Shown here one piece after another: positions 51,089 to 59,627 of a stretch of 64,000 nucleotides of DNA. The translations under genes and the position numbers were made by a program. Origin of the DNA: Gilvimarinus sp. DA14 (lineage in GTDB: Bacteria > Pseudomonadota > Gammaproteobacteria > Pseudomonadales > Cellvibrionaceae); contig NZ_CP100350.1 of the NCBI RefSeq assembly GCF_024204685.1, positions 2,396,501-2,460,500 on the forward strand, written 5' to 3'. The notes below the pieces were generated by a model. It worked only from the letters and a program-made list of their open reading frames with translations. It made no database searches and was not told where the DNA came from. The stretch's first letter is position 1. Each line of letters starts with the position of its first letter.

Positions 51089-51739
51089 TTATAAAGCGCT
51101 GAGGTTTTTTAATCCTTTTTGCCACTGGGCGGTAATATCAAAGTACCAGGTAAATTCTCGCCCGGTGACCGGCTCTTTGACCTCCATAATATCGAAGGCG
51201 CGACCATTGTCGCCCTCGCTTAACGCCTGACCGATGATCTCCAGCCCCTGAATTTGAATAAACGCCTGCAGCTCGGGGGTACTGGTGCAAAAGAAGGCCT
51301 CGGCCTCGCTGGTACCATTGCCCGAGGACCAGATGGCCTCCATCAGGCCGTCTAGTAATATCTGATGAAAACTGCTGGCATCGCTGTCGCCCAGCATTTC
51401 TTCGCACACCATGGCGGCATAGTGTGCGGAGAGGCTAATAAAGTTGCTGTCCAGAATGGTTTGGGCGTGGCGTTGGCAAGTGTCCCAATCCTCGGTACCC
51501 ATAGCTTCAAACATCACCTGCGACAACACCAGTTCGGGCCCCGTGTAGGGCTGGTAGTAACTGGTTTGTACATAAATTTCCCGCAGGCTGATTAAATCCG
51601 GCAGGGTAGTGTGTGTGCTGACACTATCGACCAGCTCATGGTAGGTGACATCTGCCTGGGTGCGACTGTGATCTTCTGTTGGAGTGCTACTGCAAGCCGC
51701 CACTAACAAAAATACTACCGCCAATCCTATTGCGCGCAT
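51089..51739 (-). CDS. DUF4919-like lipoprotein
   Basis: 216 residues. A lipoprotein signal ends LLVAACSS with Cys at about 16. The mature helical protein has YHELVDSVSTHTTLPDLISL, VQTSYYQPYTGPEL and a Cys pair, and ends with EFTWYFDITAQWQKGL. This resembles DUF4919 proteins from memory, of unknown function. First gene of a short minus-strand unit with the PPOX gene; divergent from the PepSY-TM gene. Confidence 0.7.
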   Translation of the reverse strand: MRAIGLAVVFLLVAACSSTPTEDHSRTQADVTYHELVDSVSTHTTLPDLISLREIYVQTSYYQPYTGPELVLSQVMFEAMGTEDWDTCQRHAQTILDSNFISLSAHYAAMVCEEMLGDSDASSFHQILLDGLMEAIWSSGNGTSEAEAFFCTSTPELQAFIQIQGLEIIGQALSEGDNGRAFDIMEVKEPVTGREFTWYFDITAQWQKGLKNLSAL

Positions 51740-51870
51740 CGTCCGACTTTGGCCTCTTCCTTTTCGTTAATGCCGTGAAGCGGCCAGCATAGCACGAGCG
51801 CCGGGAAAAAAGCTGACTCAGCTCGCGTTAACACAGCCACAAAGAGCAAGAGATATGCATTGCACAAGTA

Positions 51871-51889
51871 AATAAGAATAGTTTGTATT
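51871..51889. promoter_or_regulatory. Possible Fur box upstream of the PepSY-TM gene
   Basis: AATAAGAATAGTTTGTATT matches about 11 of 19 positions of the Fur consensus dyad. It lies 45-63 bases before the PepSY-TM start codon, between divergent genes. PepSY-TM proteins often belong to iron-uptake regulons, which raises the chance slightly; the match is modest. Confidence 0.35.
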
Positions 51890-51933
51890 ACAATGCGCCA
51901 TCGAGTGAACAAATCAACACAGTGGTAACTGAC

Positions 51934-53193
51934 ATGCGTTCTTTTATGCTGCGCCTGCACCGGTATATGGGGCTGACCATTGCGGTCTTTCTGGTAATTA
52001 CCGGCCTGACAGGGGCAATTATTTCCTGGGATCACGAGCTGGACGAATGGCTCAACCCCCACCTGAACGAGACGCACACGGAAGGCACCCCCATTGCGGC
52101 CACCGAGCTGGCCGCAATGGTTGAAAAGGAATTTCCCAAGGTAGAAGTCACCTATTTTGAGCTAGACCCAGAGCCCGGCCACTCGCAATACTTTTGGGTG
52201 GCGCCCCGGGTCAACCCGCAAACCGGGCACTTGTACAAACCTGAGTTTAACCAGGTGTATGTGGACCCGGTCAGCGGCGAAATTATGGGCAAGCGCCTGT
52301 GGGGCCAGGTGTGGCCTATTACCGGCGAGACGTTTATGTCTTTCCTGTACAAGCTGCACTTCAGTCTGCACATCCCCGAGTTTTTCGACATAGACCACTG
52401 GGGTATTTGGCTACTGGGCGTAATCGCACTGATTTGGACCTTTGACTGTTTTGTGGGTTTTTACCTCACCTTGCCGCGCAACAAAGGTCGCGAGCGCAAA
52501 AACGGCCGCGGCTGGATGAGCCGCTGGGCACCAGCGTGGAAAATCCGCCGCACCGCAGGGCCCATACGTTTTAACTTTGATTTGCACCGCGCCCTGGGCC
52601 TGTGGACCTGGCTGCTGCTGTTTATCATTGCCTTTACCGCCTTCTCGCTCAACCTGTATCGCGAGGTGTTTTTTCCGGTGATGTCCATGGTGTCGGATGT
52701 AACGCCATCGCCGCTGGAGGAGCGCGTGCCCAACGACCACGACGAGCCCATTACACCGACACTGACTTTCAGCGATATCGAGACTCTGGCACGCACCGAG
52801 GGTGATGCCATCGGCTGGACTCAGCCCGTGGGCTCTATTTGGTACGCCCGCGAGTGGGGTATGTACCGGGTAGAGTATTTCGCCGGTGGTGACAGCCACG
52901 GCTCGGGCGGCGTGGGCCACGAAGCCCTGTTCTTTGATGGCCATACCGGCGAAGTACTGGGCGATTTTGTGCCCTGGGAAGGCACGGCCGCCGATATTTT
53001 TGTGCAGGCGCAATTCCCCTTGCACTCGGGCCGTATTCTCGGCTTACCCGGTCGCATTTTAATTTCCATTATGGGTATCGTGGTGGCCGCACTCAGCATC
53101 ACCGGGGTGATTATCTGGTGGCGCAAAGTGAAGGCAAAAGAAAAGCGCATTGCACAAATGCAAGCCGAGGCGCAGCCTGCTACCGCCTCTTAA
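51934..53193 (+). CDS. PepSY-associated TM-helix protein
   Basis: 419 residues from the ATG at 51934; the upstream TTG at 51883 is unlikely. Four membrane spans: residues about 9-30 (MGLTIAVFLVITGLTGAIIS), 150-175, 220-245 and 365-390. It is a PepSY_TM protein with the early LRLHRYMGL and the periplasmic PepSY loop (VDPVSGEIMGKRLWGQVW). His residues (HRYMG, KLHFSLHIPEFF, LHRALGLWTWLLL) fit the heme or quinone-binding pattern seen in PiuB-like proteins, often encoded beside TonB-dependent siderophore receptors. No receptor is adjacent here. A strong terminator follows. Confidence 0.9.
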   Translation: MRSFMLRLHRYMGLTIAVFLVITGLTGAIISWDHELDEWLNPHLNETHTEGTPIAATELAAMVEKEFPKVEVTYFELDPEPGHSQYFWVAPRVNPQTGHLYKPEFNQVYVDPVSGEIMGKRLWGQVWPITGETFMSFLYKLHFSLHIPEFFDIDHWGIWLLGVIALIWTFDCFVGFYLTLPRNKGRERKNGRGWMSRWAPAWKIRRTAGPIRFNFDLHRALGLWTWLLLFIIAFTAFSLNLYREVFFPVMSMVSDVTPSPLEERVPNDHDEPITPTLTFSDIETLARTEGDAIGWTQPVGSIWYAREWGMYRVEYFAGGDSHGSGGVGHEALFFDGHTGEVLGDFVPWEGTAADIFVQAQFPLHSGRILGLPGRILISIMGIVVAALSITGVIIWWRKVKAKEKRIAQMQAEAQPATAS

Positions 53194-53202
53194 ACACCGA
53201 TA

Positions 53203-53227
53203 AAGGCCAGCTTAGCTGGCCTTTTTT
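53203..53227 (+). terminator. Terminator after the PepSY-TM gene
   Basis: Stem AAGGCCAGC with GCTGGCCTT, loop TTA, then a run of T. Ten bases past the stop codon. Confidence 0.92.
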
Positions 53228-53309
53228 GTGGGCATAGACAAGCGGACTTTCAAACGCAAAGTTTACGCGCTATTTTTACTGTTCACCCGCGCGGCAAAGG
53301 AACTTAGCC

Positions 53310-54398
53310 ATGCCATATAGCCCAGGTACTAACCTTTTACGTCGTCTCGCCATGGGCGTAGCCTTTAGCATGAGCACCTCACTCGCCTGCGCCCAAACCA
53401 CCGGCGACGCGAGTACCGAGGCAAATAAAGAATCCCCCTGGCTGCTGGTACCCAAAATCAGCAGCAACCCCAAAATTGGCACTTCGGTGGGCGGCGTGGG
53501 CGGTTACCTGTTTCAGCTCGATAAAGAGTCCACCGCCTCAATGGCGGCGCTGATGGCCAACTACAGCGATACCGACTCGGTGACCGCCTCGGGATTTTTT
53601 AAAGGCTTTTGGGACGGCGACAGCAAACGTTTGATTGCCGGCGTGGCCGGAGGAAAAATTCGCAACGATTACGAAGATTACCTGGGCACCGGTCAGGAAG
53701 TCTCCACCACCGATGACATGAAATTTGCGTTTGTGCGCTACCTGCAAGAGGTACACAAAAACTGGTTTTTGGGCGGTCAGGCGGTCTACACCAATTACTA
53801 CATCGACGGCGAAGGTTTACTCACCAATGAAATTTTCTCGCTGCTGGGTCTTACCGGTTATACCTCGGGTGGGGTGGGCTTAACCGCTATGTACGATAGC
53901 CGCGACAATCAGAACTCACCCCTTCGGGGGATGAACCTGAACCTTAGCAACATCGCCTACCGGGAAAATTTAGGGGGTGATCAGGACTTCGACACCTACC
54001 GGTTGCAGTTTAAACACTACTTACCCGTGGGCGCCAAATCGGTCTTTGCCTACCGCGCGGTGGGCCGCTGGAGCGATGATGCCCCAACAGGCGCTTACTC
54101 AAGCGTGACCCTGCGCGGCTACACTCGAGGCCAATACCTGGCGCCTAACTCGGTGATGGCCGAGGGCGAACTGCGCTGGAACCTCACCGGCAAATGGGGG
54201 CTGCACCTGTTTGGCGGTGTGTCTTGCCTGTATGGCGACGACAAAAGCTGCGGCGACAGTGAGAATATTTACACCAGTGGCGGTGTGGGTGGCGAGTATA
54301 TGCTTAAGCCCTCGCAGCGCATGGTAGTCTCGGCTGACTATGCCGTGGGCGAGGGGGATAACCAGGGGTTTTATTTACGCTTTGGTCAGGCGTTTTAA
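53310..54398 (+). CDS. Omp85/surface-antigen-type outer membrane barrel
   Basis: 362 residues with a signal peptide (about 1-28, cleavage near ACA). The rest is a beta barrel: alternating strands, GGVGLTAMYDSRDNQNSPLR (Omp85-type signature), YRLQFKHYLPVGAKSVFAYR and SVTLRGYTRGQYLAPNS (VRGY-like motif that plugs the lumen). The C-terminal residue is Phe, as in outer-membrane barrels. There are no POTRA domains, so it resembles the short barrel-only bacterial surface antigen family. Function unknown. It follows the PepSY-TM gene after a terminator. Confidence 0.85.
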   Translation: MPYSPGTNLLRRLAMGVAFSMSTSLACAQTTGDASTEANKESPWLLVPKISSNPKIGTSVGGVGGYLFQLDKESTASMAALMANYSDTDSVTASGFFKGFWDGDSKRLIAGVAGGKIRNDYEDYLGTGQEVSTTDDMKFAFVRYLQEVHKNWFLGGQAVYTNYYIDGEGLLTNEIFSLLGLTGYTSGGVGLTAMYDSRDNQNSPLRGMNLNLSNIAYRENLGGDQDFDTYRLQFKHYLPVGAKSVFAYRAVGRWSDDAPTGAYSSVTLRGYTRGQYLAPNSVMAEGELRWNLTGKWGLHLFGGVSCLYGDDKSCGDSENIYTSGGVGGEYMLKPSQRMVVSADYAVGEGDNQGFYLRFGQAF

Positions 54399-54483
54399 CG
54401 TTTTACGTTAGTTTACCTGCCCACATTCAACTGCCAACACAATTCACTGGTCTACACAGGCAACTTTTCATTAGGAGTTGTCT

Positions 54484-54936
54484 ATGCCTCGTTTATTGCT
54501 TTGCAGCCTTACCGTGCTTCTTACCGCCTGCGCCAACGGCCCGGATCGCGAGCCACCGCCCATGGAACATAAGCTTCATACCAGTATTTACGACAACGGC
54601 TCGAAGCTGTTTGTGTTCCAGATGTTACGTGCCTCTGGGCCGGATGGGGCTAGAGAAGGCGCCGGGCCGAGGGGCGGCGGCCATGGCGGGCCGCCACCGG
54701 GCGGTGGCCGCGGAGGTAAACCCGGCAAGGGGCCAGCCCCGGACAAAATGCTCACGCAAGCCCACGAGGCCTTAGCACTTACGCTGGCAGAAACCGGCTA
54801 CTGCCGCGAGGGCTATATGACGCTGGAAGAAAAAACCGACCGCGGCCAGCTGGCCATTCGCGGTGAGTGCACCGAAACCGCGACCGAGGCGGATAGAGAA
54901 GAATTCGGCAAGAGCAAACTGCCCCTGTGGTACTAA
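54484..54936 (+). CDS. Gly-rich lipoprotein of unknown function
   Basis: 150 residues from the ATG at 54484 (AGGAG six to seven bases upstream; a TTG two codons earlier is less likely). The lipobox LLTACAN gives an acylated Cys at about 15. A Gly/Pro-rich segment (about 55-85, GGGHGGPPPGGGRGGKPG) is probably unstructured, followed by a small domain with two Cys (GYCREG and RGECTE), which may bond. Family not recognised. It is downstream of the barrel gene in the same direction. Confidence 0.65.
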   Translation: MPRLLLCSLTVLLTACANGPDREPPPMEHKLHTSIYDNGSKLFVFQMLRASGPDGAREGAGPRGGGHGGPPPGGGRGGKPGKGPAPDKMLTQAHEALALTLAETGYCREGYMTLEEKTDRGQLAIRGECTETATEADREEFGKSKLPLWY

Positions 54937-54999
54937 AGCCGCCGAGTTGCTCCAACGCAAAATCGTACTCAATCGAAAAGATGTGCTTATTCGGGCGGT

Positions 55000-55467
55000 C
55001 TAATAAAGTGTTTTTTCGGCATTAACCTGCCATTCGTTAAACGGCCGCTCGCTCTGGGGCGCCTCAATATGCTGAAAGGGAATCTGCCGCTGTGCTAAAG
55101 GCTGGGAGACCTCGCGGTAGATAAGCGAGTCATCAAAACCCGCCGCGGCTGCCTGATCGCGGGTTGCGGCGAAGTAAACGGCATCGAGCCGCGCCCAGTA
55201 TATGGCGCCCAGGCACATGGGGCAGGGTTCGCAACTGCTGTAGAGCGTACAGCCCGTCAGTTGGTGATCGCCCAGGCGCTCGCAGGCTAAACGAATGGCT
55301 GCCACTTCGGCGTGGGCCGTCGGGTCACAGCTGCCGGTAACCTGATTACTGGCCTCGGCCAGCACCTGCCCGTCTTTAACAATCACCGCGCCAAAGGGAC
55401 CGCCGCCACTGGCAGCAGACGCCGCCGCCAGTTCGATACTGCGGGCTATAAAATCATTGTGATTCAT
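55000..55467 (-). CDS. Nucleoside/guanine deaminase (CDA superfamily)
   Basis: 155 residues. The Zn site is intact: DPTAHAEVAAIRLA (HAE, catalytic Glu) and SSCEPCPMCLGAIYWAR (PCxxC). Spacing and the C-terminal DDSLIYREVSQPL region resemble bacterial guanine deaminase (GuaD/YkoA type) more than tRNA TadA. It would convert guanine to xanthine. Start ATG overlaps the stop of the response-regulator gene (ATGA), so the two are co-translated, an unusual pairing. Confidence 0.87.
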   Translation of the reverse strand: MNHNDFIARSIELAAASAASGGGPFGAVIVKDGQVLAEASNQVTGSCDPTAHAEVAAIRLACERLGDHQLTGCTLYSSCEPCPMCLGAIYWARLDAVYFAATRDQAAAAGFDDSLIYREVSQPLAQRQIPFQHIEAPQSERPFNEWQVNAEKTLY

Positions 55468-56291
55468 CAGCGGCCTATTAAGTGAGACAGCTGCTCGGCT
55501 TTGGCGCCGTCGTTATCCACAAAGCGCAGCTGGATTTTTACCAATCGGCTATCGGGGCGCGCCTCGGCGGCCTGCAGGCTGTGGGTGTAAGCGTTAAGTT
55601 GCACCGTCTCGCTGCCGTCCTCAGTGCCAATATCCACCACCACCTGGTCGAATAACCCCGGCAAACCATTGTCTTTGGCAATAGCCGCCGACAGCACCTG
55701 TAAATTTACATCGCGAATTACGCAGGCGACGGGCGGCTTGTTGCTGTCAAAGCGCAATTGCGCGCGCAATTTTTTCGCCTTGGTTTTCACCTCGGGAGCA
55801 GAGGCGGGCACTTCGGCACTGCCGCTGGTCAGCACATCTACCGAGCCGAAGGCGTGACCTTTTGCCTGGGCTTGTGCCTGGCCCGCCCCCTTGCCCGGCG
55901 GGCCGGGGAGCTTGCCGATTTTTTGCAGTTGCTTAAACACTTTGCGAATCAGCTCTTCAGGGGTGAAGGGCTTGGTGATGTAGTCCGTCACCCCCGCCTG
56001 CACGGCTTTAACCACGTGAGCGCGATCGCCCCGGCTGGAAATCATAATAAATGGGGTGGCCTGGTAGCGGGCATCTTCGCGCAGGCTGCGCAGCAACTCT
56101 TCACCACTGAGGTTGGGCATTTCCCAGTCGGACAAAATTAAGTCCATGGTTTGCCCCTTGGAAGCGGCCAGTGCCCGGCTGCCATCGGGCGCTTCGTATA
56201 TCTCTACACCGGGCAGTTTGTCGCGCAGGTGCTTTTTCACCATATCGCGGATAAAGCTGGCGTCATCGGCCACAAGTATTCGCAGTGCCAT
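55467..56291 (-). CDS. Response regulator with C-terminal unknown domain
   Basis: 274 residues. The REC domain (about 1-125) has ILVADDASFIRDMV, phosphoacceptor Asp in LILSDWEMPNLSG, ISSRGDRAHVVKAV (Ser in the Thr position) and YITKPFTPEEL with the conserved Lys. A linker (about 130-175) is Gly/Ala/Gln-rich. The C-terminal about 95 residues (LRAQLRFDSNKPPVACVIRD, KIQLRFVDNDG) are beta-rich and distantly PilZ-like, though its key Arg motifs are not clear. No kinase is adjacent. Overlaps the deaminase gene by one base. Confidence 0.8.
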   Translation of the reverse strand: MALRILVADDASFIRDMVKKHLRDKLPGVEIYEAPDGSRALAASKGQTMDLILSDWEMPNLSGEELLRSLREDARYQATPFIMISSRGDRAHVVKAVQAGVTDYITKPFTPEELIRKVFKQLQKIGKLPGPPGKGAGQAQAQAKGHAFGSVDVLTSGSAEVPASAPEVKTKAKKLRAQLRFDSNKPPVACVIRDVNLQVLSAAIAKDNGLPGLFDQVVVDIGTEDGSETVQLNAYTHSLQAAEARPDSRLVKIQLRFVDNDGAKAEQLSHLIGR

Positions 56292-56357
56292 TGCCGGCCC
56301 TCTGTTGATATTGCGTCAAATTTCTCCCTAACAGAATAGCCGACTTTGGCGCGTCAT

Positions 56358-57128
56358 TTATTCTTTACGGGTAAATACCCATTCTCGCTCTTTGGACAGC
56401 TCGGGCGCAAAGCCGTAGCCATCTACATCAAAGCCTTTTAGGTCTTCGGCCGATGTGAGGCGATTTTTAATAATATAGGCGCTCATTAAACCGCGCGCTT
56501 TTTTGGCGTAAAAGCTGATGATTTTGTACTGACCATTTTTCCAGTCTTTAAACACCGGGGTAATAATATCGGCATTCACCTGCTTGGGTTTAACCGCTTT
56601 AAAGTATTCATTGGAGGCCAAATTCACCAGGGTTTTGCTTTTGTTCGTGGCCAGTTGGTCGTTCACCGCGTTGGTAATAATGTCGCCCCAAAACTGGTAC
56701 AGATTATCGCCGCGCTGGTTATTAAACTTGGTGCCCATCTCCAGCCGGTAAGGCTGAATCAAATCCAGCGGCCGCAGCAAACCATAAAGACCCGAGAGAA
56801 TGCGCAGGTGCTTTTGCGCAAAGTCAAAATCCCGCGCTTTGAAAGTCTCGGCAGCCAGCCCCGTATAAACATCGCCCTGAAACGCCAGCGCCGCTTGTTT
56901 GGCATTGGCCTGGGTGAAAGGTGTTTTAAAGGCGTGGTAGCGATCGAAATTCAGCACCCCCAGCTTATCGGAGATTTTCATCAGCCCGGAGACATCCGCC
57001 GGCGACAGCTCGCGCAGCTCTTTAATTAGGGCGCGCGAGTCTTTGAGAAAATCCGGCTGGGTAAACTTGTCGGTGACCGCCGGGGTGTCAAAATCCAGCG
57101 TTTTCGCCGGAGAAATCAATATCAGCAT
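56358..57128 (-). CDS. yaaA: Peroxide stress protein YaaA
   Basis: 256 residues, full length for the family. It starts [20 protein letters not shown], the diagnostic N-terminus, and continues with [37 protein letters not shown] and [15 protein letters not shown]. YaaA limits free iron and protects DNA from hydrogen peroxide in E. coli, where OxyR controls it. The start is shared by 16 bases of spacing with the DUF4265-like gene upstream, so they form a pair. Confidence 0.95.
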   Translation of the reverse strand: MLILISPAKTLDFDTPAVTDKFTQPDFLKDSRALIKELRELSPADVSGLMKISDKLGVLNFDRYHAFKTPFTQANAKQAALAFQGDVYTGLAAETFKARDFDFAQKHLRILSGLYGLLRPLDLIQPYRLEMGTKFNNQRGDNLYQFWGDIITNAVNDQLATNKSKTLVNLASNEYFKAVKPKQVNADIITPVFKDWKNGQYKIISFYAKKARGLMSAYIIKNRLTSAEDLKGFDVDGYGFAPELSKEREWVFTRKE

Positions 57129-57143
57129 AGGTAAAAACTCGGT

Positions 57144-57620
57144 TTACTCGGGTTTGAGAATGTCCTGCCACCAGTTAAGCGGGGTGACACCGTCGGCCGG
57201 ATCATAGACATTGCCGTACAGCCACATGGCGTTATCGCCGTTGATGGGATTAAACACCTCTTCAATGGCGCTAAAACCGCAGCTGACGTGAATGGTGTAA
57301 ATCAACATGCGCGGGGTTTCAAAATCCAGCTCACCGCCCAGTTTGGCCACCGGGCCGTTCAGTTGATCGGCCAGTGCGGTGGTGTCGGTTTTACTGTAAA
57401 CCCGCACGCTCAGGTTGCCGCTGTGCTTTACTATTTCAAATTCGCGCTTGTCGTTGTCGGCCTTGATTACATCGCCACCGGCCAGGCCTTTGACAAACGC
57501 CGGTGAACGCACCAGCTGTACCGTGTTGTCGGGCAGGACTTTAACCGGCAGTCGCTCTACCATGGGCTGACCATCGGGTTTAAGGCCGGCGAACAGTTCT
57601 ATCGCTTGCAGTGATTCCAT
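57144..57620 (-). CDS. DUF4265-like cytosolic protein
   Basis: 158 residues, no signal peptide. It has ERLPVKVLPDNTVQLVRSPA near the N-terminus, FVKGLAGGDVIKADND, and a C-terminal part with HVSCGFSAIEEVFNPING and a final LNWWQDIL. The first half resembles DUF4265, from memory. Function unknown. It is 16 bases upstream of yaaA on the same strand and divergent from the M48 protease gene. Confidence 0.68.
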   Translation of the reverse strand: MESLQAIELFAGLKPDGQPMVERLPVKVLPDNTVQLVRSPAFVKGLAGGDVIKADNDKREFEIVKHSGNLSVRVYSKTDTTALADQLNGPVAKLGGELDFETPRMLIYTIHVSCGFSAIEEVFNPINGDNAMWLYGNVYDPADGVTPLNWWQDILKPE

Positions 57621-57723
57621 GTATCCTCTGTGCGGGTAAAATGCGGCATTATAAATGCTTAAGCTATCGCTTGAATAATCTTAGCGAGAGCGTCAAGAGT
57701 TATAACAACATAAGGAGTCGGTT

Positions 57724-59007
57724 GTGAAATTGCTTCATTCAATAGCGTTTATTGTACTGGCGGCCGCGCTGGCCACAGGCTGCAGCGTCAACCCGGTTAC
57801 CGGCAGCAGCGAACTGTCGCTGATGTCGCCCGAGCAAGAGGTCGCCATTGGCGAACAGCAGTACGAGCCCAGCCAGCAGTCACAGGGCGGGCGCTATGTG
57901 GTGGACCCGGACTTAAATGTCTACGTCAATAACGTGGGGCAAAAGCTTGCCCGAGTAAGCGACCGGCCCGATTTGCCCTACGAGTTTGTGGTACTCAACA
58001 ACAATGTGCCCAACGCCTGGGCGTTGCCCGGTGGCAAGATTGCCATTAACCGCGGCTTGCTGGTACTGCTGGATGACGAGTCTGAGCTGGCAGCGGTGCT
58101 GGGGCACGAAATTGTCCACGCAGCCGCCCGCCACGGTGCCCAACAGCAAACCCAGGGCACCCTGCTGAACGTGGGCCTGATGGCCGCCGGGGTAGCCCTG
58201 GCCACCCAGGACCACGAAGCCGCCGGCCTCGCCGTAGGCGCTTTAGGTGTGGGCGCCCAGGCCTGGCAGGCCCAGTATGGTCAGCGCCAGGAATTGCAGG
58301 CGGATAAATACGGCATTGAGTACATGGTACGCGCCGGTTACGACCCCCAGGGCGCGGTAGAATTGCAAAAAACTTTTGTAAAATTGTCCGAAGGTCAAAG
58401 CGCTAACTGGATGGAAAGCTTCTTTGCCAGTCACCCGCCTTCGCAAAAACGGGTTGAAGCCAACCGCGAAATGGCCGCCGAGAACCCCGGCGGGGTACGC
58501 AACCGGGCCGAATACCAAGCCGCTATTGCGCAACTGAAAGAAGACCAGAGCGCCTACAAAGACTATCAGCAAGCGCTTAAAGCCATGAGCGAGGAAAACT
58601 ACAGCGAGGCGCGCCGTCTGGCGGACAAGGCCGTAAAAGCCCAACCCAAAGAACCTCTGTTTTGGGAGCTGCAGGGGCGCCTGGAAGCCCAGCAAAAAGA
58701 TATGGACGGCGCCGCCAACGCCTTTAGTCGTGCCATCAGCGCCAACCCCGAGTACTTCCGGCCCTATGTCTATCGCGGCATGGCCTACAAACAGCTGGAC
58801 AAGCCGCAAGAGGCCGCCGCTGACTTCCAACAGAGCATGAATTTGCTGCCCACCCAAATCAGCGCCTATTACTTGGGCGAGTACGCCATGGAAAACGGTG
58901 ATCGACAAAAAGCCATTCAATATTTTCAAATGGCCGCCCAGGGCGATGGCGAAATCGCCAAAGCGGCTCAGGCTAAGTTGCAACAATTGCAGCAGCAGGG
59001 GGGCTGA
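57724..59007 (+). CDS. M48-family lipoprotein metalloprotease with TPR repeats
   Basis: 427 residues from a GTG preceded by AAGGAG at eight bases. The signal ends ATGCSV with Cys at 20. The peptidase domain (about 50-260) has the Zn motif GHEIVHAAARHG (HExxH), the third-ligand region ELQADKYGIEYMVRAGYDP and ALPGGKIAINRGLLV. From about 275, tetratricopeptide repeats cover the rest (EENYSEARRLADKAVKAQPK, LGEYAMENGDRQKAIQYFQM). This is the BepA-type layout: periplasmic protease-chaperone that repairs outer-membrane assembly. I assign a BepA-like role by architecture. Confidence 0.9.
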   Translation: MKLLHSIAFIVLAAALATGCSVNPVTGSSELSLMSPEQEVAIGEQQYEPSQQSQGGRYVVDPDLNVYVNNVGQKLARVSDRPDLPYEFVVLNNNVPNAWALPGGKIAINRGLLVLLDDESELAAVLGHEIVHAAARHGAQQQTQGTLLNVGLMAAGVALATQDHEAAGLAVGALGVGAQAWQAQYGQRQELQADKYGIEYMVRAGYDPQGAVELQKTFVKLSEGQSANWMESFFASHPPSQKRVEANREMAAENPGGVRNRAEYQAAIAQLKEDQSAYKDYQQALKAMSEENYSEARRLADKAVKAQPKEPLFWELQGRLEAQQKDMDGAANAFSRAISANPEYFRPYVYRGMAYKQLDKPQEAAADFQQSMNLLPTQISAYYLGEYAMENGDRQKAIQYFQMAAQGDGEIAKAAQAKLQQLQQQGG

Positions 59008-59075
59008 CCCTGCAATTCAGCGCAAGCGCCCGTTATAATGGGCGCTTTGCTTTTCGAGCCGATAATAATAACCCC

Positions 59076-59627
59076 ATGACTGAACACCCCAGCAAGTCCC
59101 TTACTCCCGCCATAGTTCGCCACTTGGATGTCATTACCGAATGGACCGGTCGCGGCTGCGCGTGGCTGACGTTACTTATGGTGCTCGCCACCCTTGCCGT
59201 AGTGCTAGTGCGCCGCTTTCTCGGTCTGGGCTCTATTGGCCTGCAAGAGTCGGTTATTTATATGCACGCGGCGGTGTTTTTGCTGGGGGCGGGTTATGCG
59301 CTTAAACACTCTGAACAAGTGCGCGTGGATATTTTCTACCGCCGTTTTACGCCCCGCACCCGCGCCTGGGTAGACGCCCTGGGCACCTTGCTATTTTTAC
59401 TGCCGCTGTGCGTATTTACCGCCGCTATCAGCTGGTCTTACGTGCTGGGCTCTTGGCAGGTGGGAGAAATTTCCACCGACGCGGGCGGCTTGCCGTTTGT
59501 CTATTTGCTTAAATCGCTGCTGCTGTTGTTCTCAGCCAGTTTACTGCTCGCGGGGCTGGCGGAATTTGGCCGCGCCCTGGCGACCTTGGTCTACGGCGAG
59601 CAAAGTAAAGGAGCAGCCCGTGATTGA
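59076..59627 (+). CDS. TRAP transporter small permease subunit (DctQ type)
   Basis: 183 residues with four membrane helices: CAWLTLLMVLATLAVVLVRR (about 29-48), a second near 62-82 (ESVIYMHAAVFLLGAGYALK), then two in the latter half. The order and the LGLGSIGLQESVIYMHAAVF segment are typical of DctQ. It forms the small membrane subunit beside DctM. It overlaps dctM by eight bases. No DctP-type binding-protein gene lies upstream or downstream. Confidence 0.9.
   Translation: MTEHPSKSLTPAIVRHLDVITEWTGRGCAWLTLLMVLATLAVVLVRRFLGLGSIGLQESVIYMHAAVFLLGAGYALKHSEQVRVDIFYRRFTPRTRAWVDALGTLLFLLPLCVFTAAISWSYVLGSWQVGEISTDAGGLPFVYLLKSLLLLFSASLLLAGLAEFGRALATLVYGEQSKGAARD

Noticed and set aside
55000-55467. 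Deaminase considered as the missing Kongming KomA
   Set aside because: It is a CDA-fold guanine-type deaminase, not an adenosine-deaminase-fold protein, lies about 38 kb away and is coupled to a response regulator.
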